A stretch of 64,000 nucleotides of DNA from the NCBI GenBank assembly GCA_013400975.1, contig WBMZ01015464.1:1-64000 (forward strand), in the 5' to 3' direction. The translations under genes were made by a program, and so were the position numbers. The notes beneath the pieces are model-generated. The model saw only the letters and a list, made by a program, of their open reading frames with translations, was not told the DNA's origin and ran no database searches. Positions 60,419 to 64,000 of the stretch are shown here, one piece after another. This DNA comes from Atrichornis clamosus. Lineage: Eukaryota > Chordata > Aves > Passeriformes > Menuridae. Every line of letters starts with the position of its first letter. Positions within the stretch are counted from its first letter, which is position 1.

Positions 60419-63188
60419 TACTTACTTTAAGTTTTTGCTTTTAGCAAGTAGAATCATTGTACTGCTGTGGTCTCGGAGATAGTTAGCAGGACACCACAAT
60501 CTGCCCATCTGCAACAGCTCTGCTGGAAAGGTCTCATCTGCAGGAGCCCTAGTTTGCTCTTAAGGATGAAATGCAATTGAGCATCTGGTGAAGTCTGCTC
60601 TATGGTAGAAATTAACTATAAATATATACCTGGGGATTTTTTAATCATTAGTCTTAAATAGATTCTTTCCTACCAGTTGTAGGACTCTGAAGAACTGTTT
60701 TTTCCTCTTCCATAAGAAGAATATCAGTTTGATGGGCGAATGCTATGCTGTGGGTAAGATGTGGCAACAATAATGCATGAAGAGCAGTGTGAGGAAAAAG
60801 ACAACTTCCTACTCTGTGGTGTTCCTGATTTTTTTTTTTTGTTTTTTTTCTTCCTAATTATGGGGAGTTGGAAGAATGAGCTGGTAGGATATGAATGTTG
60901 CCATCCAATAATTAGAGTTGTGGTCATGGGTGCCATGCAAGCATGAAGCTTCAAGAGACTGTGATGTGTTTTGGGGACAGACCAGGAATAGTTCATCCCT
61001 GCACACGGCTTTCTCTGGTAGAAAGGTAAGTTAAGGGAATGTCTGCAAAGCCAGTGCCCAAAGCTGGAATTGTGCTCCATATTCCAGTTAAACCAATACA
61101 TAAACAAACCAGTTCACTTAATGTTCCCATTAATTTGGACTGCTTACCTTTCCAGTTTTTCTAGCTTGTGATTTGAGCAGAATGAGCCAGTAAGAAAAAT
61201 GAGTCTGAAACTGGCTTGGCTTGTCTCTGGCTCTCCTCAGAAAGCCAGTTCCTTTTCTACCATCAAAATAGGGACTGGCTCCATAGCTATTGTTCAGGAC
61301 ACCTGAGACTCCACAGCAAAATCATCTGCCACTGCCTAGAAAAGGACAGCAAGGACAGACTTGCAATCCTTTGCCAGCTCCTTCTGCATCTCTCTACCTA
61401 GTGAGGCCTTTCTCCTTACAAATGGTGTAGCAGCTGTGGTTTGAAAATCACTGGGGCTTCCCCCTCACCCTGGGGTATTTAACTGTGTCCAGCCCTGGCA
61501 CCTCTACAAGCACAGGCTGTGTGTGGGGCCAGTGTCATGTCTGTGCTGAGTGTGCTGCTTCTGACAGCCCAGCTCTGCCTGTGCTTCCTTCCAGCACAGC
61601 CACAGCACACAGAGCAGGCTGGCCTCTGACTTGAGGCCTTCAGGCCTGCGATGACCTTGAGCCTCTTGTCCTTGAAGAAGGGAATAACATGAAGAAGCCT
61701 GTCCTTTTTAACAGATAACCAAAACTTGTGTTCTTGAGGGATGTCTGGGACCAGCTGAAGTAGGTTTTCCCACTGTGTATGTGAGAGGGGAATGGTAAGT
61801 AGAAGGAGACCGGATACTCAGTACAACATTTAATTTGATTGTGTAACTCCACTGCAGCATGCTCATGACGTGTGTTTCTGATTTAACCAAGAACCACTGA
61901 AGGTGCAAGGCCTCTCTGTGTCCTCTCTGTTCCAGGAAGTCCAGACAAGCTTCTGTCTAAGCAGCCAACAAGTCCACAGAGTCCCTTTGGTGTTTTGATG
62001 CCTGTGGAAAGAATAGTTGGCAGCAGACGTAATTTTCTGACTTGTGTTTCTGACTGTGACAGAAAAAAAAAGTTAGCTTTCTTGACCTGCAGTGATGCCA
62101 AAGCTGTGTGCAGGCTGGAGAATGCAGCCAGTGGTCTTTCCCTCATGTCTTGGGTCTTTGGAAAGAGATTTTATTGGTATTAAAGTAGACCTTAATGTTC
62201 CATGGGATCTCCTGGTTGAATTCAGAGGTATGTAGCTGAGATCTGAGGGCTGTCTTCTACTCAGGCTCACTTCACCATCAATTTTTATATGGCTCTGCAT
62301 GGGGCAAGAGTACAGATTTTGATGTTCTGTATTCTCACACATCACTCCATGCTTTAGTATGGATACAGTTGGACTACTTGCCTACCAAAAGTGTTTCCTT
62401 TTTTTCCCTTGATATTGCTAGAAGCCAATCTCAGGTGTGTTCTGCGAGACAAAATAAAGTGAAACCTATGAATCCCAGGCCCCATGATTTACCATAGGCT
62501 CCAGTGGGAGAAATGGTGAGGATTGCAAACTCCCAGAAAGTTGTTTGAATGCTATGTGAGGAATACCACCCGGGAAAGGGGTATTTTTCCTTCTTGAGAA
62601 AGAACAAGAGATCAGCTGAGACCATTTCCTCTAGCATTACATAGCAGTGTAAAAATCATCCATGGGAATTTTATTTTTGACTAGTTAGCAAGTTGGGGAG
62701 CAGCAATAGAAGTGATTAGAACAGTAATTAATTGTGTTGCTTTTGATCTTGTGGCTGAATCAAAAACGTGGGTTGGTTTGAACTGAAAGATAAAAAGTTT
62801 CTTTTGCTGACATGAAAAATTAAGATTTTGGGTAATCCTAAAACCAAGTATTTTGGATTGTCTAAAGTCCTTTAGGTTAAGGAGTGATTGAAAACAGTTT
62901 TCTAGTTTCAGGGAAACAAGGATCTTAATGGCTGTTCATTTAATTCAAATTGATTTTGGTCCTCTTGAATCCATGTTTTGCTGAATGTAACATGGGAGAG
63001 GGAAAGGGAGCTGCAGTCCCCCCAGAGTCTCTCCTGTATCATGAGAATGGAATGACAACTGTTCAGCTCCCTTATTCAAAGCAGTGCTGCACACCTCTGA
63101 AATAGTTCTCCAGACCACAAAACTTCCCAGCATTGATAACAGACAGACAAAACTGAACGTCACTCACAGTGAGAAATAGAGCTTTTTC

Positions 63189-63204
63189 TTTTTTTTTTTT
63201 TTTT
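63189..63204. repeat. Poly-T run of 16
   Basis: Sixteen consecutive T preceded by an impure T-rich tract from 63183. There is no adjacent retrotransposon sequence that I recognise on the minus strand. Confidence 0.85.
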
Positions 63205-64000
63205 GCAAAGAGCAGTGTGCATGTGGAAGGCGAGTAAAAATGATTCCCTAATGAAAAAGCAGTAAAAGAGCTGAAGAGCACAGCTAAACAAAGGTCAAAC
63301 TCTGCAGTTTGAATGGAGACAGAGGCTAAACCTATTTGCAATACATACAGAGTGCACTCTAAAATGTAGGTGGCCAGCCCAAGGAATATTACCATGCATA
63401 GTTAGTACATATATATGTAGATAACACATGCAAACATACATTTTGAAAGCCTGTCATCAGAACGAATTGCAAAGCACAGAACACACACAGGAGTTCAAAA
63501 AGATGTAGCTGGAGAACATAATACCAAGATCACCCCAGAAACAGCAGCATTTTTTCAACAATACAAGAGCCATGTCAAGGAATAGTGGATTAAGGAAGTT
63601 GCGTGAGATACTGATACAGGTCCTGGCATCCCAACAGTGTGTATGATCCATGCTGTGTCCCCTTATCCCTGAGAGATGGAACAAAAGGTGAAAGTGTTAA
63701 AAGTAAAGGTTGACGATTCAGTGTGACCAAGTGACATCTTATGGTTCTGTTGTAAAGAAATAAATGCTATTTTGACCTGTTGTCTGTCTGTACACAGAAG
63801 GTCTAGATGAGGCCACCTTGAGAGTGTGGTTACATGGGGAAGGTACAGAGATGAGGAGGCTTCCAAAAGAGGAAATCATGTCTAGACTTCAAAATGCCAG
63901 TTCTCAGTTTTGTTTTAGGTGGTGATATCCTGTCTGGTATCTTTGAGGAGAAATAATTGAGAGGAAACAGTCAGTAACATGTAAGGTGATACTAAGTATC

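Larger units (their letters stand above)
47505..64000 (+). other. Probable first intron of the plus-strand gene
   Basis: After the donor at 47505 there is no convincing coding exon up to the window end. The island persists to about 47690, then composition becomes AT-richer. Several sampled lines show more T than A and more G than C, as expected of the sense strand of a transcribed unit, though this was not computed. No transposon was recognised here. Simple repeats include T runs at 60829-60840 and 63189-63204. Open frames are all short. Candidate elements and a possible exon are listed separately. If the gene is instead short, part of this could be intergenic. Confidence 0.45.

Noticed and set aside
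60860..61030. T-rich tract with AG followed 150 bp later by AAAG|GTAAGT, exon-like
   Set aside because: The acceptor AG is well past the pyrimidine tract, frames carry stops, and no motif is recognised; left as a weak possibility only.
1..64000. CRISPR arrays, operons, prokaryotic or phage systems
   Set aside because: No regularly spaced direct repeats with unique spacers and no compact gene arrays are present; all signals point to a vertebrate nuclear genome.

Overview
This window looks like a piece of a bird (or at least sauropsid) nuclear genome. The only clear interspersed repeats are three decayed copies of the CR1 LINE, the dominant avian retrotransposon. They are sparse, about 1.3 kb of 64 kb. 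The rest is low-coding DNA with vertebrate-type CpG islands, short microsatellites and no bacterial-style gene packing. No intact protein-coding gene lies wholly inside the window, and most long open frames here are by-products of repeats or of high GC content.

Layout. At the left edge (1-340) is a CpG island holding the start of a minus-strand gene: a strong-context ATG at 93-91, with an upstream in-frame stop, reads 31 codons out of the window. Directly outside it (about 345-925) is a degenerate minisatellite of roughly 30 bp units. From about 0.9 to 46.4 kb I see no convincing coding exon. This stretch holds the three CR1 fragments (23.2, 32.8 and 40.7 kb), microsatellites, small perfect inverted repeats, and several blocks that by eye look like conserved non-coding or enhancer DNA (clustered homeodomain, GATA, E-box or MEF2-type words, or CpGs kept outside islands). 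The strongest of these is a small CpG-rich, promoter-like block at 38.8-39.5 kb with CACGTG, a CRE-like word, a CCAAT box and a MEF2/TATA-like element.

A large CpG island at 46.43-47.69 kb has four CCAAT-box words and an AP-1 word, and ends in an ATG-free leader with a GTGAGT splice donor at 47505. I read this as promoter and non-coding exon 1 of a plus-strand gene whose first intron fills most or all of 47.5-64 kb. That intron is AT-richer and carries an exact octamer site, paired TAATCC words, and a strong branch point/pyrimidine tract/AG acceptor at 50922 that may define a small second exon.

How it fits together: two genes are transcribed away from each other from CpG-island promoters about 47 kb apart, with a gene-poor interval between them that may be regulatory. 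I cannot name either gene from the sequence present. Calls of regulatory blocks are by-eye inferences with low confidence; the CR1 calls, the CpG islands and the minisatellite are well supported.
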